Shown: positions 48,313 to 59,128 of the stretch, in pieces
How the letters are laid out: every line of letters begins with the position of its first letter
Position numbering within the stretch: position 1 is the first letter of the stretch
NCBI GenBank assembly: GCA_016705545.1
Contig: JADIYA010000007.1
Span: forward strand, 62,001-126,000
DNA from: Flavobacteriales bacterium
Lineage (GTDB): Bacteria; Bacteroidota; Bacteroidia; Flavobacteriales_F; PHOS-HE28
Length of the DNA stretch: 64,000 nt
Direction of reading: 5' to 3'
The notes under the pieces: model-generated
The model's input: the letters and a program-made list of their open reading frames with translations, nothing else
Told to the model about the DNA's origin: nothing
Database searches by the model: none
Program-made: the position numbers and the translations under genes

Positions 48313-49665
48313 TCACTGAACGCTGCTCACCTCCTCCCTCGGCACCCGCAGCAACAGCAATAGGCCTACGATGAAAAAGCTGCACAATGCGATGGCCGTG
48401 TTCCGCAGATCACCGGTGAGTTGGAACACCACGCCGAAGATCACGGTGCCCAGCACGGTGCCCAGATAGTAGCTCACGTCGTAGAAACTGAAGTAGGAGG
48501 CCGTGTCATTCGTTGCTGGCAGGAACTTGGCGTAGGTGCTGCGGGCCAGTGCTTGGCATCCGCCCATCACAAGGCCCACGCAGCTTGCCAGGATGTAGAA
48601 CTCATGCGTCCACCGCGTGAAGTAGGCGGCCGTGCAGATGCCTACCCACACCGCCACGCCGATGGCCAGGGCGCGGATATTCCCGAAGCGCGCGCTGAGC
48701 CGCACGAAGAGCGCAGCACCAAGGGCCGCGACCAACTGGATGAGCAGGATACTGATGATGAGGCTCTCGGAGGCGATGGGCACGATGGCGCCCGTGGCAT
48801 CCACCTGCTTGATCTCCTGCTCGGCGAAGATCACGGCGAGGTACATCACCGTTTGGATGCCCATGTTGAAGACGAAGAAGGCCAGCAGGTAGCGCTTCAG
48901 CCTCACCGTTGCCATGAGCTGCCGCCACACCTTGCGCAATTCGCGGTAGCCGCTCCAGAGCACGCCATCGCGGCCATCGGCTGTGGGCGTGCGCTTGGGC
49001 AGGCGACGGAAAGCGATCTGCGCGAAGCCCGCCCACCAGAGCCCTACGGTGATGAAGGTGAAGCGGGCTGGCACGCCGCCATAGGTTGTTCCGAAGAGCG
49101 TGACCTCCTTCGGCAAGCCGAAGGCATCGGGCTGCATCACCATCAACAGGTTGACCACGAGCAGGATCACGCTGCCGATGTAGCCCATGGTGTAGCCGCG
49201 CGCGCTCACCTTGTCGTGCTGGTCCTTGCTCGCGATGTCCACGAGGAAGGCATCGTAGAACACGAGGCTGCCGCTGAATCCGATGCAGGCCAGCGCCACC
49301 AGGCCCAGGCCCCACCAGATGCCATCGAGTGAGAAGAAGGCCAGTCCTGCGCAGGCCAGCGCGCCCACATAGCAGAAACCCTTGAGGAAGGCGAGCTTGT
49401 TGCCGCGGCTGTCGGCAATGCCGCTAAGCATGGGCGCGATGAGCGCGACGATCAAGAAGCCCGCTGAGAGCGCATACGAATAGAGCGACTGCGCAGGGAT
49501 GCCGATGGAGCTGTTCAGCACCAGGTCCTCTCCTTCCTCGCTCTTGGTGATGGCCGCATAGAAGATCGGGAACACCGCGCTGGTGATCGTGAGCGAATAG
49601 ACCGAGTTGGCCCAATCGTAGAAGGTCCATGCGCGGATGACCTTGGGGTCGTTCTTCATGCTCAT
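48313..49665 (-). CDS. MFS transporter, UMF1/Atg22-like
   Basis: A 450-residue membrane protein starting MSMKNDPKVIRAWTFYDWAN. The N-terminal motif RAWTFYDWANSVYSLTITSA is typical of the UMF1 (Atg22-like) branch of the major facilitator superfamily. About twelve hydrophobic segments follow, among them LSAGFLIVALIAPMLSGIAD, with KDQHDKVSARGYTMGYIGS in a loop. Transport substrate is unknown; eukaryotic relatives export amino acids from vacuoles. An open frame upstream of the chosen ATG lacks family similarity. It is convergent with the EEP gene. Confidence 0.9.
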   Translation of the reverse strand: MSMKNDPKVIRAWTFYDWANSVYSLTITSAVFPIFYAAITKSEEGEDLVLNSSIGIPAQSLYSYALSAGFLIVALIAPMLSGIADSRGNKLAFLKGFCYVGALACAGLAFFSLDGIWWGLGLVALACIGFSGSLVFYDAFLVDIASKDQHDKVSARGYTMGYIGSVILLVVNLLMVMQPDAFGLPKEVTLFGTTYGGVPARFTFITVGLWWAGFAQIAFRRLPKRTPTADGRDGVLWSGYRELRKVWRQLMATVRLKRYLLAFFVFNMGIQTVMYLAVIFAEQEIKQVDATGAIVPIASESLIISILLIQLVAALGAALFVRLSARFGNIRALAIGVAVWVGICTAAYFTRWTHEFYILASCVGLVMGGCQALARSTYAKFLPATNDTASYFSFYDVSYYLGTVLGTVIFGVVFQLTGDLRNTAIALCSFFIVGLLLLLRVPREEVSSVQ

Positions 49666-49754
49666 GGAGGTGCCGATTGCCAGGGAGCAAGGGTGCAAAG
49701 GCCTGGAGAACCCCCCCGGCACCTTGCACCGCCTGCACCTTGGCACCTCACCCC

Positions 49755-50918
49755 CTACTTCACCACCACATTCACCCGCCGGTTCTTGCTCATGCCCACT
49801 TCGTTGCCGCTGTCATCGGCGGGCTCCGATGCATCCTTGCCCGCAACGGAAATCCGCGTGGCATCAATGCCCATCTCCACCAGCGCATCGCGAACGGCCT
49901 CTGCGCGCTCCTTCGAGAGCTCGGCCAGGTCCGGACGGATGCGCGTGCGGTCCATCTCGGTGGCGTCGAAGTGCCCGGTGAGTTCAACGCGCATGGCGGG
50001 ATCCTCGGTCATGGCCTTCTTGATATCCTCCAGCCAAGGCTCCATGCTCGGGTCGATCATGCGCTGGAAACGCTTGAAGTAGATGGTCTGCCGCTCCGCC
50101 CGTTCCTTCGGCTTCAGGCCGGGAGGCGTGACGCCCTTGCGGCTGAAGATGTACTCGCTCTCGGCATCCTTCAGCTGCTCGCAGGAGCAGGAGCTGCGGT
50201 TCTTCACGGGATACACCTCCACATTGTCGATGTAGTAGTAGGCGCTGAAGACCTGCGGACGCGTCTCCCCCTTGGGGCGCTTGGCCTTCGCGTTATCGGT
50301 CTTCTCGGTGGCGGCGAAATTCCCGATGATCATCCACTCTTCGTTGCCCTTGCTCTCGTAGGTGCCGCATACGCCCTGCCAGCTGAACATGTCGTTGTAG
50401 ATCTTGGTGCGCACGGGTGGCACGGTCACCTCGTAGGTGAGGCTCACGGGTTCTTCCTTCTCGGTCTTGTCCTTGCTGAACCAGGCGCCGAGCTCGCCGG
50501 TGGCGTACTTGCTCAGGTCGCCCAGGCTCACATAGTAGCGCACGCAGTAGAGCGAGTCCTTCTTCATCTTGCTCTTGAGCTGCGTCTGGAGGTAGGTGCG
50601 CGGCTCCTTGTTCTGGTAGCTCCACCAGCGCACGCCGGCGTAATTGCTGCCGCTCAGGGCCATCTGCTCGCCGGCGAAGTTCTTCGGGGTGCTCACCGTG
50701 CTCTCCACCGTGGCCACCTCGCTGAAGAGGTCGGCTTTCTTGCTGGTGGCGCTGCTCCAGCCCTTGGCGTACTGGATGCCGCCAGCGCGCTTGAGCTTCG
50801 ATTTGCCCTCCCATTGCTCGAAGTCGCCATTGACCACCCAGGTACGCGTGGTATCGATGGGCTGTGCTAGGGCTGATGCGACGGCGACGAATGACAGGGC
50901 GACGGTGAGGTGGCGCAT
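49755..50918 (-). CDS. OmpA-family protein with N-terminal beta-sandwich domain
   Basis: A 387-residue protein with signal peptide MRHLTVALSFVAVASALA. Residues 25-230 form a carbohydrate-binding-like beta domain (WVVNGDFEQWEGKSKLKRAG, FSAYYYIDNVEVYPV), and the C-terminal 110 residues form an OmpA peptidoglycan-binding domain (MRVELTGHFDATEMD, LSKERAEAVRDALVEMGI, SKNRRVNVVVK). It probably tethers the outer membrane to the cell wall. Start chosen for the signal peptide; a TACTTTCG box (minus strand, 50946-50953) is 27 bases upstream. Confidence 0.88.
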   Translation of the reverse strand: MRHLTVALSFVAVASALAQPIDTTRTWVVNGDFEQWEGKSKLKRAGGIQYAKGWSSATSKKADLFSEVATVESTVSTPKNFAGEQMALSGSNYAGVRWWSYQNKEPRTYLQTQLKSKMKKDSLYCVRYYVSLGDLSKYATGELGAWFSKDKTEKEEPVSLTYEVTVPPVRTKIYNDMFSWQGVCGTYESKGNEEWMIIGNFAATEKTDNAKAKRPKGETRPQVFSAYYYIDNVEVYPVKNRSSCSCEQLKDAESEYIFSRKGVTPPGLKPKERAERQTIYFKRFQRMIDPSMEPWLEDIKKAMTEDPAMRVELTGHFDATEMDRTRIRPDLAELSKERAEAVRDALVEMGIDATRISVAGKDASEPADDSGNEVGMSKNRRVNVVVK

Positions 50919-50945
50919 GTGCTGGAGCTTTTGATGCGAGGCGGG

Positions 50946-50953
50946 CGAAAGTA
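50946..50953 (-). promoter_or_regulatory. -7 promoter box TACTTTCG before the OmpA-family gene
   Basis: TACTTTCG on the minus strand, 27 bases before the ATG at 50918. Confidence 0.45.
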
Positions 50954-51060
50954 GCGTGTGCCCGGCAACGGCGGCGCGGCTGGCAAGCACCGTGCCCAAG
51001 CTCAGTGCATCTACACAGACGACTAGCCTATATTGCCCGCCCAAACTCAAACAACAACAC

Positions 51061-51723
51061 ATGAAACGACTGCTTACCATCCTCAGCGCTGCGGCCATCG
51101 GCACCGGCGCAATGGCCCAGGGCGAGGGCCTGAAGTTCGGCGCGAAGGCCGGGCTGAACATGACCAACCTGCCCAGCAACGAGACCGGGTATGTCAGCAA
51201 GAGCAAGCTTGGCCTCCATCTCGGTGGGGTGGCGAACTACGGACTTGGTCGTCGTGGGAATTTCTCCATTCTCGTTGAGCTGCTCTACAGCGGACAAGGC
51301 GCCAAGTGTATGAGACGGTGAACGCAAGTGGGGATACGGAGATGCTGCCTTCATTCCATCAGCTACCTCACTGTACCTATTCAGGCCAGGTACCGGCTTA
51401 ACTTCGGTCTATATTTTGAGACCGGACCTTATCTCGCATTCCTCCTCGGCGCGCGAGTGGATGGGGAAAGCGAATTCGACAGCGTTGACGCGAACGGCAA
51501 CCCCATCAAGGAGAAGTACAAGGATTACCTGAATGGAACGGACTTCGGCTGGACCTACGGTCTTGGTTACATCAACGAAGCCGGCTGGGGCGTTGGGTAT
51601 CGCGGCTTCCTTGGCTTCACGGACATCAGCAAGGACGACGACACCGAGTTTGAAGCGGCGACCATCACACTGAACACCGGAAACCAGCTTTCCTTCATGT
51701 GGTTCTTTAACTGGGCCGACTGA
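51061..51723 (+). CDS. Outer-membrane beta-barrel protein (PorT-like), two frameshifts
   Basis: Signal peptide MKRLLTILSAAAIGTGAMA, followed by GLKFGAKAGLNMTNL, a typical first strand of the Bacteroidota outer-membrane beta-barrel family. The frame breaks at about 51310 (AKYETVNASGD) and 51356 (FHISYLTVPIQARY), then runs to the end (YLAFLLGARVDG, GWGVGYRGFLGF, LSFMWFFNWAD). The restored length is about 220 residues, eight strands or so. A TATATTGC box near 51029 is a likely -7 element. A strong hairpin terminator follows. Function is unknown beyond outer-membrane location. Confidence 0.82.
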
Positions 51724-51742
51724 TCTTACCGGTTCCCTATAG

Positions 51743-51768
51743 GAAAGCCCCTCTTCGGAGGGGCTTTC
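51743..51768. terminator. Rho-independent-like terminator hairpin
   Basis: GAAAGCCCCTC-TTCG-GAGGGGCTTTC: an 11-bp perfect stem with a stable TTCG tetraloop, 19 bases after the barrel gene's stop, followed by TTCATTTC. It lies between convergent genes and probably works in both directions. Confidence 0.85.
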
Positions 51769-51791
51769 TTCATTTCAGATGGCGAATGAGC

Positions 51792-54066
51792 TCAGCCTTT
51801 CTGCTGCGCCCGGATGATGTTCAGTGCGCCGCCCGCCTTGAACCACTCGATCTGCTGGGCATTGTAAGTGTGGTTGCAGGCGATGGTGTCGCTGCTGCCG
51901 CCCTTGTGCTTGAAGACCAGGGTCAGTGGCTTGCCCGGCGCGAAGGCGGTGAGGTCCGTGAAGTCGATGCGGTCGTCCTCTTGGATCCTGTCGTAATCGG
52001 CCTCGTTGCTGAAGGTGAGGGCGAGCATGCCCTGCTTCTTCAGGTTGGTCTCGTGGATGCGCGCGAAGCTCTTCACCAGCACGGCGCTCACGCCGAGGTG
52101 GCGCGGCTGCATGGCGGCATGCTCACGCGATGAGCCTTCGCCGTAGTTGTGGTCGCCCACGATGATGCTGGGAACGCCAGCGGCTTTGTAGCCGCGCTGG
52201 GTGGCCGGTACCGGTCCGTATTCGCCGGTCAATTGGCTCTTCACCTTGTCGGTCTCGCCATTGAACGCGTTGGTGGCACCGATCAGCGTGTTGTTGCTGA
52301 TGTTGTCGAGGTGGCCGCGGTAGCGCAGCCAAGGACCGGCCATGCTGATATGGTCGGTGGTGCACTTGCCCTTGGCCTTGATCAGCACCACGGCATCGGA
52401 GATGTTCTTGCCGTTCCACGCGGGGAAGGGCTCGAGGAGCTGAAGGCGCTCGCTATCGGGCTTCACTTCCACCTTCACGGTGCTGCCATCGGCGGCGGGG
52501 GCCTTGTAGCCGGGGTCCTGCACGCTGAAGCCCTTCGGGGGCAACTCCAGGCCTTTCGGCTCATCGAGCTTCACGCTCACGCCCTCCTCGTTGATCAACG
52601 AATCGGTGAGCGGGTTGAAGGTGAGATCGCCGGCGATAGCCAACGCAGTGACGATCTCCGGACTGGCGACGAAGGCGTGCGTGTTGGCATTGCCATCGTT
52701 GCGCTTCGCGAAGTTGCGGTTGAAGCTGGTGATGATCGAGTTCTTCCGGTTCGGGTCATCGGTGTGGCGCGCCCACTGGCCGATGCATGGGCCGCAGGCA
52801 TTCGCGAGCACCACGCCGCCCATGGCATCGAAGGTCTTCAGCAGGCCATCGCGCTCAGCGGTGTAGCGGACCACTTCGCTGCCCGGCGTGATGGTGAATT
52901 CACTCTTCGCCTTCAGCTTCTTGTCGATGGCCTGCTGCGCGAGCGAGGCGCTGCGGGTGAGGTCCTCGTAGCTGCTGTTGGTGCATGATCCGATGAGGCC
53001 CACTTCCAGTTTGGCGGGCCAGCCGTTCTTCTTCACGGCGGCGGCGAACTCGCTGATGGGGTGCGCCAGGTCCGGCGTGAAGGGACCGTTCACATGGGGC
53101 TCCAATTCGCTCAAGTTGATCTCAATGACCTGGTCGAAGTAGTTCGCCGGATCGGCATAGACCTCGGGATCGCCTTGCAGGTGCTCCTTGATCGCATCGG
53201 CCATGGCGGCCACTTCCGCGCGACCGGTGCCCTTCAGGTAGCGGCTCATCGAGTCGTCGTAGCTGAAGGTGCTGGTGGTGGCGCCGATCTCCGCGCCCAT
53301 GTTGGCGATGGTGCCCTTGCCGGTGCAGCTCATGCTCTCGGCGCCGGGTCCGAAGTACTCCACGATGGCGCCCGTGCCGCCCTTCACGGTGAGGATGCCG
53401 GCCACTTTCAGGATCACGTCCTTCGGGCTGGCCCAGCCGCTGAGCTTACCGGTGAGCTTCACCCCGATGATCTTCGGGAATTTCAGTTCCCAAGCCAGGC
53501 CGCTCATCACGTCGCAAGCATCGGCGCCGCCGACGCCGATGGCGATCATGCCCAGGCCACCGGCGTTCACCGTATGGCTGTCGGTGCCGATCATCATGCC
53601 GCCCGGGAAGGCGTACTGCTCCAGCACCACTTGGTGGATGATGCCGGCGCCCGGCTTCCAGAAGCCGATGCCGTATTTGTTGCTGATGCTCTCCAGGAAG
53701 TTGAAGACCTCGTTGCTCTTCAGCAGCGCGTCCTGCAGATCCTGCTTCGCGCCCACGCGCGCTTGGATCAGGTGATCGCAATGCACGGTGCTGGGCACAG
53801 CAACGGTCTTCCGGCCGGTGGTGCTGAACTGCAGCAAGGCCATCTGCGCAGTGGCATCCTGCATGGCCACGCGGTCGGGCGCGAAATCGACGTAATCCTT
53901 GCCGCGGCCGAAGGCGTTCTTCGCATCGCCGTCCCACAGATGGGCGTAGAGGATCTTCTCCGAGAGGGTGAGCGGCTTACCAACCGCTTTGCGGGCAGCG
54001 GCGATACGGGCGGGGTAGCGGCAAAACCCCCCGGATCATTTCAAGTCGCAAACAAATCGGCTCCAT
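51792..54066 (-). CDS. acnA: Aconitate hydratase, one frameshift near the start
   Basis: TCA-cycle enzyme with a 4Fe-4S cluster. The main frame (to about 54010) holds the cluster cysteines in LIGSCTNSS and ANACGPCIGQW, with GIGFWKPGAGIIHQVVLE and GTDSHTVNAGGLG. The C-terminal swivel domain has NYGEGSSREHAAMQPRHLG. Upstream in frame is KAVGKPLTLSEKILYAHLWD. The probable start MEPICLRLEMIRGVLP at 54066 is joined to RYPARIAAARK by a frameshift at about 54020. A TACTTTCG box lies at 54089-54096. Restored length of about 757 residues fits the mitochondrial-type aconitases common in Bacteroidota. Confidence 0.93.
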
Positions 54067-54088
54067 CAGCCAGGCTGGATTGCGGCCG

Positions 54089-54096
54089 CGAAAGTA
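54089..54096 (-). promoter_or_regulatory. -7 promoter box TACTTTCG before aconitase
   Basis: TACTTTCG on the minus strand, 22 bases before the proposed ATG at 54066, which supports that start. Confidence 0.45.
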
Positions 54097-54144
54097 GCGC
54101 GCCCACCCGCTCAGGGAATCAGCGTTGAAAAAGCCAGCAAATGC

Positions 54145-54897
54145 TCAGCCCAGCACCTCCTTCACCTTGGCGCCGATCGCTGGCCGGGCTCTCCACCACA
54201 TGGATCCGCACTCGCGCATCACCGCCTTCTTCGCCGCCGCCCCGCGCGGCCTGGATCTCCAGGTCGCCGCCGATCTCGCCGATCATCACGATGGCCTTGG
54301 TCTCGGGGTCGTTCGCGAAGAGCTGGACGGCATCGAGCGTGGTGGTGCCGATGATCGGGTCGCCACCGATGCCGATGGCCGTGGTGATGCCCATGCCGGC
54401 CTTCACCACTGATCGGCTGCTTCGTAGGTGAGCGTGCCGCTCTTGCTCACGATGCCCACACTCCTCCTTGAACACGAAGCCGGGCATGATGCCCACTTTG
54501 CATTCATCGGCGGTGATCACACCTGGGCAGTTCGGTCCGATGAGCGTGCAGTTCTTGCCCCGGATGTACTCGCGGGCCGCCACCATGTCCTGAGCGGGGA
54601 TGCCTTCAGTGATGCACGATCAAGTTGATGCCGGCACTCTGCGGCTTCCATGATCGCATCGGCGGCGAAGGCGGGCGGAACGAAGATGATGCTCACGTTG
54701 GCGCTGGTCTGCTTCACTGCCTCGCTCACGGTCTCGAAAACCGGACGGTCCAAGTGCTTCTGGCCGCCCTTGCCCGGCGTACGCCGCCCACCACGTTGGT
54801 GCCATACTCGATCATCTGCGTAGCGTGGAAGGTGCCTTCGCTGCCGGTGAAGCCTTGCACCATCACCCTTCGAGTTCTTGTTGACTAGCACGCCCAT
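54145..54897 (-). CDS. sucD: Succinyl-CoA ligase alpha subunit, many frameshifts and a missing segment
   Basis: Identified by segments in different frames: MGVLVNKNS, TPGKGGQKHLDRPVFETV, SANVSIIFVPPAFAADAIME, MVAAREYIRGKNCTLIGPNC, GVITADECKVGIMPGFVFKE, GMGITTAIGIGGDPIIGTTT and VMIGEIGGDLEIQAA. The end AKKAVMREC...HVVESPA...KVKEVLG follows directly. About 50 residues that should lie between EIGGDLEIQAA and the tail are absent, including the GHAGAI motif with the phosphorylated His. At least six frameshifts occur. Total is about 251 codons against roughly 290 for the family. As written it could not be functional; it may be damaged by sequence error or truly decayed. It lies next to aconitase, another TCA gene. 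Confidence 0.75.
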
Positions 54898-54963
54898 TCT
54901 ATCTCGGGTTGAGGGTTGTTGCTCCGCTCGGCATGGCGAATGGTGGAGTGGCGGGCGGCGAAT

Positions 54964-56222
54964 CTAATCGGCCAGCGCGGAAGGGGTGTAGCGGCGTATA
55001 GCTCGTGCGCAGGTAGTTCGAACACCAGCGCCAGAGTGCCGATCACATCGCCGCCCACGATGAACAAGGCGATCCACGCCCCACGCATACAGTGGTCCGC
55101 CAGCGGCAGGCCCCGCTACGCGACCCAGTGAGGTGAAGCCCTGATTCTGGCCCATCACCTCGCCTAGCTCGTGGGGACCTGATTTCCGGCTGAGGATCGA
55201 GACCAGGCTCGGGTTCAGGCAGGCATTGCCCACCGCGCCGAGCACCATCGGCGCTGGGCTCATCAGCACGAAAGCAAGGCTGGGGTCGATGGAGACTGGC
55301 AAGCCATCCGCACCCACGATCACATCCGCGCGATCCCCCACCGGAACGAAGGGGATCAGCGCCTAAACCGACCCACCATGATGCAGCCGTGCATCATCAT
55401 GCGCCGTTCGCCCCACCAACGCTGGAACACGCTCACCAAAGCGCCCTGCGAAACGGCGCTGAGGATGCCGACCATGCTGAACATGAGGCCCGTCTGGTCC
55501 ACCGTGAGGTGGTAGCGCTGCATCCAGAGGAAGGCGATGCTCACATTCATCATGCTGAAGGCCGTGATGTACACGAATCCGATGAGGAAGATGTCGCGGA
55601 AGCGCTGGTCCCCTGAGCGCGCGGAAGGTGCTGGCCACCGGTTTGAAGTTGATGGGCCGCGCGCGTCGGGATTCGCCAATGACTCAGGAAGCATGAACAC
55701 CACGCCGATGAGGTTGAGCAGGCACAGCCCTGGCGAACCAGCCCACCGCCTCGATACCGCCCATGTGGTGGAAGACGTAGCCACCCATCGCGGGCCCGAA
55801 TGCGAAGGCCAATCCGAACGATGCGCCGATGATGAGCCCGATGCGCTTGGCGCGGTCCTTCGGCTCGGTCATATCACTCACGTAGGCTTGCGCGGCGGCG
55901 ATGTTGCCGCTGCCGATGCCGGTTAGGAAGCGCGACACGAAGAGCAGGACGATGCTGGTGGCGTAAGAGAAGACGATGTAGCTGATGGCCGGATCACGAT
56001 AGAGACCACGATCACCGGACGGCGCCCCACGCGGTCGCTCTGCGCCGCCCCAGATGGGCGAGCAGAGGAAGACCATGAGCGAGAAGAGCGCGGCGCTCAG
56101 CATCACCAGACCCTCGCCTGCGCCCAAGGCCTCGGTGAAATAGGCACCACCGGGACGAAGAGCGTGAACCCGATCAGGTCGATGAAGATGGTGAACCAGA
56201 GGATGAAAAGGCGCCTATCCAT
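54964..56222 (-). CDS. MFS transporter (TetA/drug-efflux-like), multiple frameshifts
   Basis: Start MDRRLFILWFTIFIDLIGFT at 56222 is typical of the TetA-like drug:proton antiporter branch. Pieces in successive frames include GEGLVMLSAALFSLMVFLCS, FVSRFLTGIGSGNIAAAQAY, VSDMTEPKDRAKRIGLIIGA, FGLAFAFGPAMGGYVFHHMG, LIGFVYITAFSMMNVSIAFL and GEVMGQNQGFTSLGRVAGPA, ending RRYTPSALAD. At least five frameshifts occur over 1.26 kb, so the exact protein cannot be read, but the restored length of about 420 residues fits. It is closely preceded by the NDH-2 gene on the same strand. Substrate unknown. Confidence 0.75.
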
Positions 56223-56260
56223 TGGAAGGGCGCGAAAGCAGGCTGGGGCTCCTGCCCTAC

Positions 56261-57553
56261 TCACCGCCACGAAGGGGCGCGCCACCGCGGTGCCCTTGCG
56301 CACGTAGGGTCGCACGATCGGCGGATGGTGTTGCGCCAGCTCAGGTATTTCCAGCCCCAATTGAAGAGCACCACGGCGCGGTTCCGGAAGCCCACGAGCT
56401 GCGCCACGCACCAGCATCCACAGGAGCCAAGCCACGGTGCCGCCGAAGTTCCATTGGCCGATATCCACCACGGCCTTGCGCCGGCCGATCACGGCCATGC
56501 TGCCTGTCCCGATAGCTGAACGGCAGGGGCTCCTTCCCTTCCGCGCGGCGAATGAGATTTTGGCCAGGTGCCGACGCTTGCTGAATCGCCACGGTGGCCA
56601 CCTGCGGATGCCCTTGGGGTATGCGGGCTCTTCCATCAAGGCCATGTCGCCCAGCACATGGATGTCGTTGAAGCCGTGTATCGCATTGGTCCGATCAACC
56701 ATGAATCGGCTCGCGCGCTCATTCAAGCCGGCCTCCAATCCGGGAATGGTCACGCCCTTCACCCCGGCCGCCCAGATCACGGTGTTGGTATCCAGGATGC
56801 TGCCATCATCCAAGGTGATGTGGTCCTCATCGCCGCTCACCACGCGCTTGTTCAGCAATAGTTCCACACCCAGCTCCTTCCAGGTACTTCCCCGCATTGC
56901 TGCTCGACTTCTCCGAGAAGTTCTTCAGCACGCGGTCATTGCTGTCGATGAGCACGATGCGCATGAGCTCGCTGTGCATCTCGCGGTACTCGTTGCGCAG
57001 CACGGTGCGCCGGATCTCGGCCAATGCTCCCGCCAATTCAACGCCCGTTGGCCCGGCGCCCACGATCACGAAATTGACGGGCAGCGCTTCAACTCGGTTC
57101 CTCCTGCAGCACCAGCGCGCTCGAATTCCTGCAGGAAATCGCTGCGGATATCGAGTGCCTGGCTGATGCTCTTGAGCTGCATGGCCACCTCGGGCCATCT
57201 GGCGGTTGCCGAAGAAGTTGGTGGTGCTGCCCAGCGCGAGCACGAGGATGTCGTAGCCGAAATCACCTACGTTGGTCTCCACGCTTCTGGTCCGGTAGCA
57301 CGCGGCACCGCCGCCATGCGGAACGCCACGTTGGGCATGGGCCCCACGGTGCGCCGGAACGGATGCCCGATGCTATCAGCGCCGAGGCTGGCGGTGGCCA
57401 CCTGGTACAGCAGCGGCTGGAAGCAGTGATGATTCTGCTTATCGAGCAGCAGCACCTTGTACGGCTTGCCAGCCAGGTGCTGGATCCGTTCCAACCGGCG
57501 AAGTTGCCGCCGACCACCACCACCTTCGGGATGCGGCAGCTTGTCGTAAACAT
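56261..57553 (-). CDS. ndh: Type II NADH dehydrogenase-like FAD oxidoreductase, multiple frameshifts
   Basis: A non-pumping respiratory NADH:quinone oxidoreductase. Segments: IPKVVVVGGNFAG (FAD Rossmann motif), VLLLDKQNHHCFQPLLYQVA (NDH-2 signature), DILVLALGSTTNFFG, NFVIVGAGPTGVELAGALAE (NADH Rossmann motif), SELMRIVLIDSNDRVLKNFS, DTNTVIWAAGVKG and DIHVLGDMALMEEPAYPKGI. The C-terminal membrane-anchor region (VAWLLWMLV) is visible too. These lie in several frames, with breaks near 57500, 57290, 57180, 57100, 56900 and 56640. The 3' end is uncertain by about 30 bases. Restored length of about 430 residues matches NDH-2. Confidence 0.82.
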
Positions 57554-57618
57554 GCTTTATGGTCCACATGGGTTGCGGGCTGAACGCGGAGCGAAGATCC
57601 GGACATTTGTCGCCCCGC

Positions 57619-58982
57619 ATGCACCACGCTGACACGATCGCGGCCATTTCAACCGCACCCGGCACGGGGGCCATCGCGCTGCTGCGCCTCTCGGGCCCGG
57701 AAGCGGAAGCGATCGCGCGTGCGGTAGCGATGGCTTACCGGCGGAGCTGCACGAGCGCTGCGCACCTGGTTGCGCATTCCGCGAAGGCGAGGGCCGCATC
57801 GACGACGGCCTGCTCACCTTTTCCGCGGCCCGCGCTCCACACCGGTGAGGATATCGCGGAATTGGCCGTGCACGGATCGCCCTACATCCAGCAACGATTG
57901 ATGGAAGCGCTGCTCGCGGCGGGCGCGCGCCTTGCACAGCCCGGGGAGTTCACCCAGCGCGCCTTCCTGAACCGGAAGCTCGACTTGAGCCAAGCCGAGG
58001 CCGTAGCCGACCTGATGCGCCAGCCAAAGCGCGGCACAGCACCGGCTCGCGCTGCACCAATTGCGCGGCGGCTTCGGGCAGCGCATCGAGGCGCTTCGGC
58101 AGGAGCCGATCGATTTCTCGGCGCCGATCGAGCCCGAGCTCGACTTCAGCGAAGAGGACGTGGAGTTCGCCAATCGCCCCGAGCTCATCGCGCTGCTCGA
58201 CCGCATCACGGGCATCTGCAGCGGGCTGATCGAGTTCCGACACGGCAATGCCGTGCGTCAGGGCGTCCCCGTTGCCATCAAGGGGTGCGCCCAACAGCGG
58301 CAAAGAGCACCTTGCTCAACGCATTGCTGCAAGAGGACCGCGCCATCGTGAGCGAGATCCCCGGCACCACGCGCGACACGGTGGAGGAAGCGACCACCAT
58401 CGGCGGGGTGCTCTTCCGCTTCATCGATACGGCGGGCATCCGCAGGACCGACGACGCGATCGAGAAGCTCGGCATCGAGCGCAGCTACAGGAAGGCGAAG
58501 GAAGCGGCCATCGTGGTGCTGCTGGGCGACGCCAGCGTGATGAACGAGCAGGCCTTCGCCTTTGAGGCGGCCATGCTGCGCGAACGGATCGGCGATGGTT
58601 TGCCCGCTGGTCAAGCAGGCCCGTTGGTGCTCCCTGTGCTGAACAAGAGCGATGTGGCTCCCACGAAGCCGAGCGGCACCTTATCCATCAGCGCCAAGAA
58701 GGGCGAAGGGCTGGATGACCTGAAGCAGCGCCTTCTCATCGCGTGAACGCCATGGCATCGCCCGCCGACATCGTGGTGACCAACGCCCGGCACGTGGATG
58801 CACTCACCAAGGCCCGACGGTCCCTGACCGGGGCGCGCTCGGCGATCGATTCCGGCATCAGTGGCGAGCTGCTGGCCGTGGACCTCCGGCACGCACAGCA
58901 CCACTTGGGTGAGATCACCGGCAAGATCACGCCCGACGATCTGCTGGGCAGCATCTTCGGCAGGTTCTGCATCGGGAAATGA
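57619..58982 (+). CDS. mnmE: tRNA uridine modification GTPase MnmE, several frameshifts
   Basis: With MnmG it makes the carboxymethylaminomethyl group on wobble uridines. N-terminus: DTIAAISTAPGTGAIALLRL. Then HTGEDIAELAVHGSPYIQQR and GEFTQRAFLNRKLDLSQAEA. The GTPase domain has KSTLLNALLQEDRAIVSEIP, GTTRDTVEEATTIGG, IDTAGIRRT and VLPVLNKSDV. The C-terminus TPDDLLGSIFGRFCIGK keeps the conserved Cys. Frame changes are near 57760, 58030, 58285-58310 (inside the P-loop, one insertion and one deletion) and 58742. The restored length of about 455 residues is normal. It is divergent from ndh. Confidence 0.9.
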
Positions 58983-59128
58983 CGCGGCGACCCTATTCGG
59001 GCCAGACCGGATCATGGGCCTTAGCAGGTGATTCCTGTAACAACCGTGTTCGTAACGCATCGGTCACAACCTTTGCTGATGGAAAGGTGGATAGCGATGC
59101 AGCCCAACCCACGACGGCCGACCCCGCC

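Noticed and set aside
49677..50870. Plus-strand frame of about 397 codons opposite the OmpA-family gene
   Set aside because: It mirrors a confident gene with signal peptide and OmpA domain; composition is Leu/His/Ala-rich as expected of an antisense shadow.
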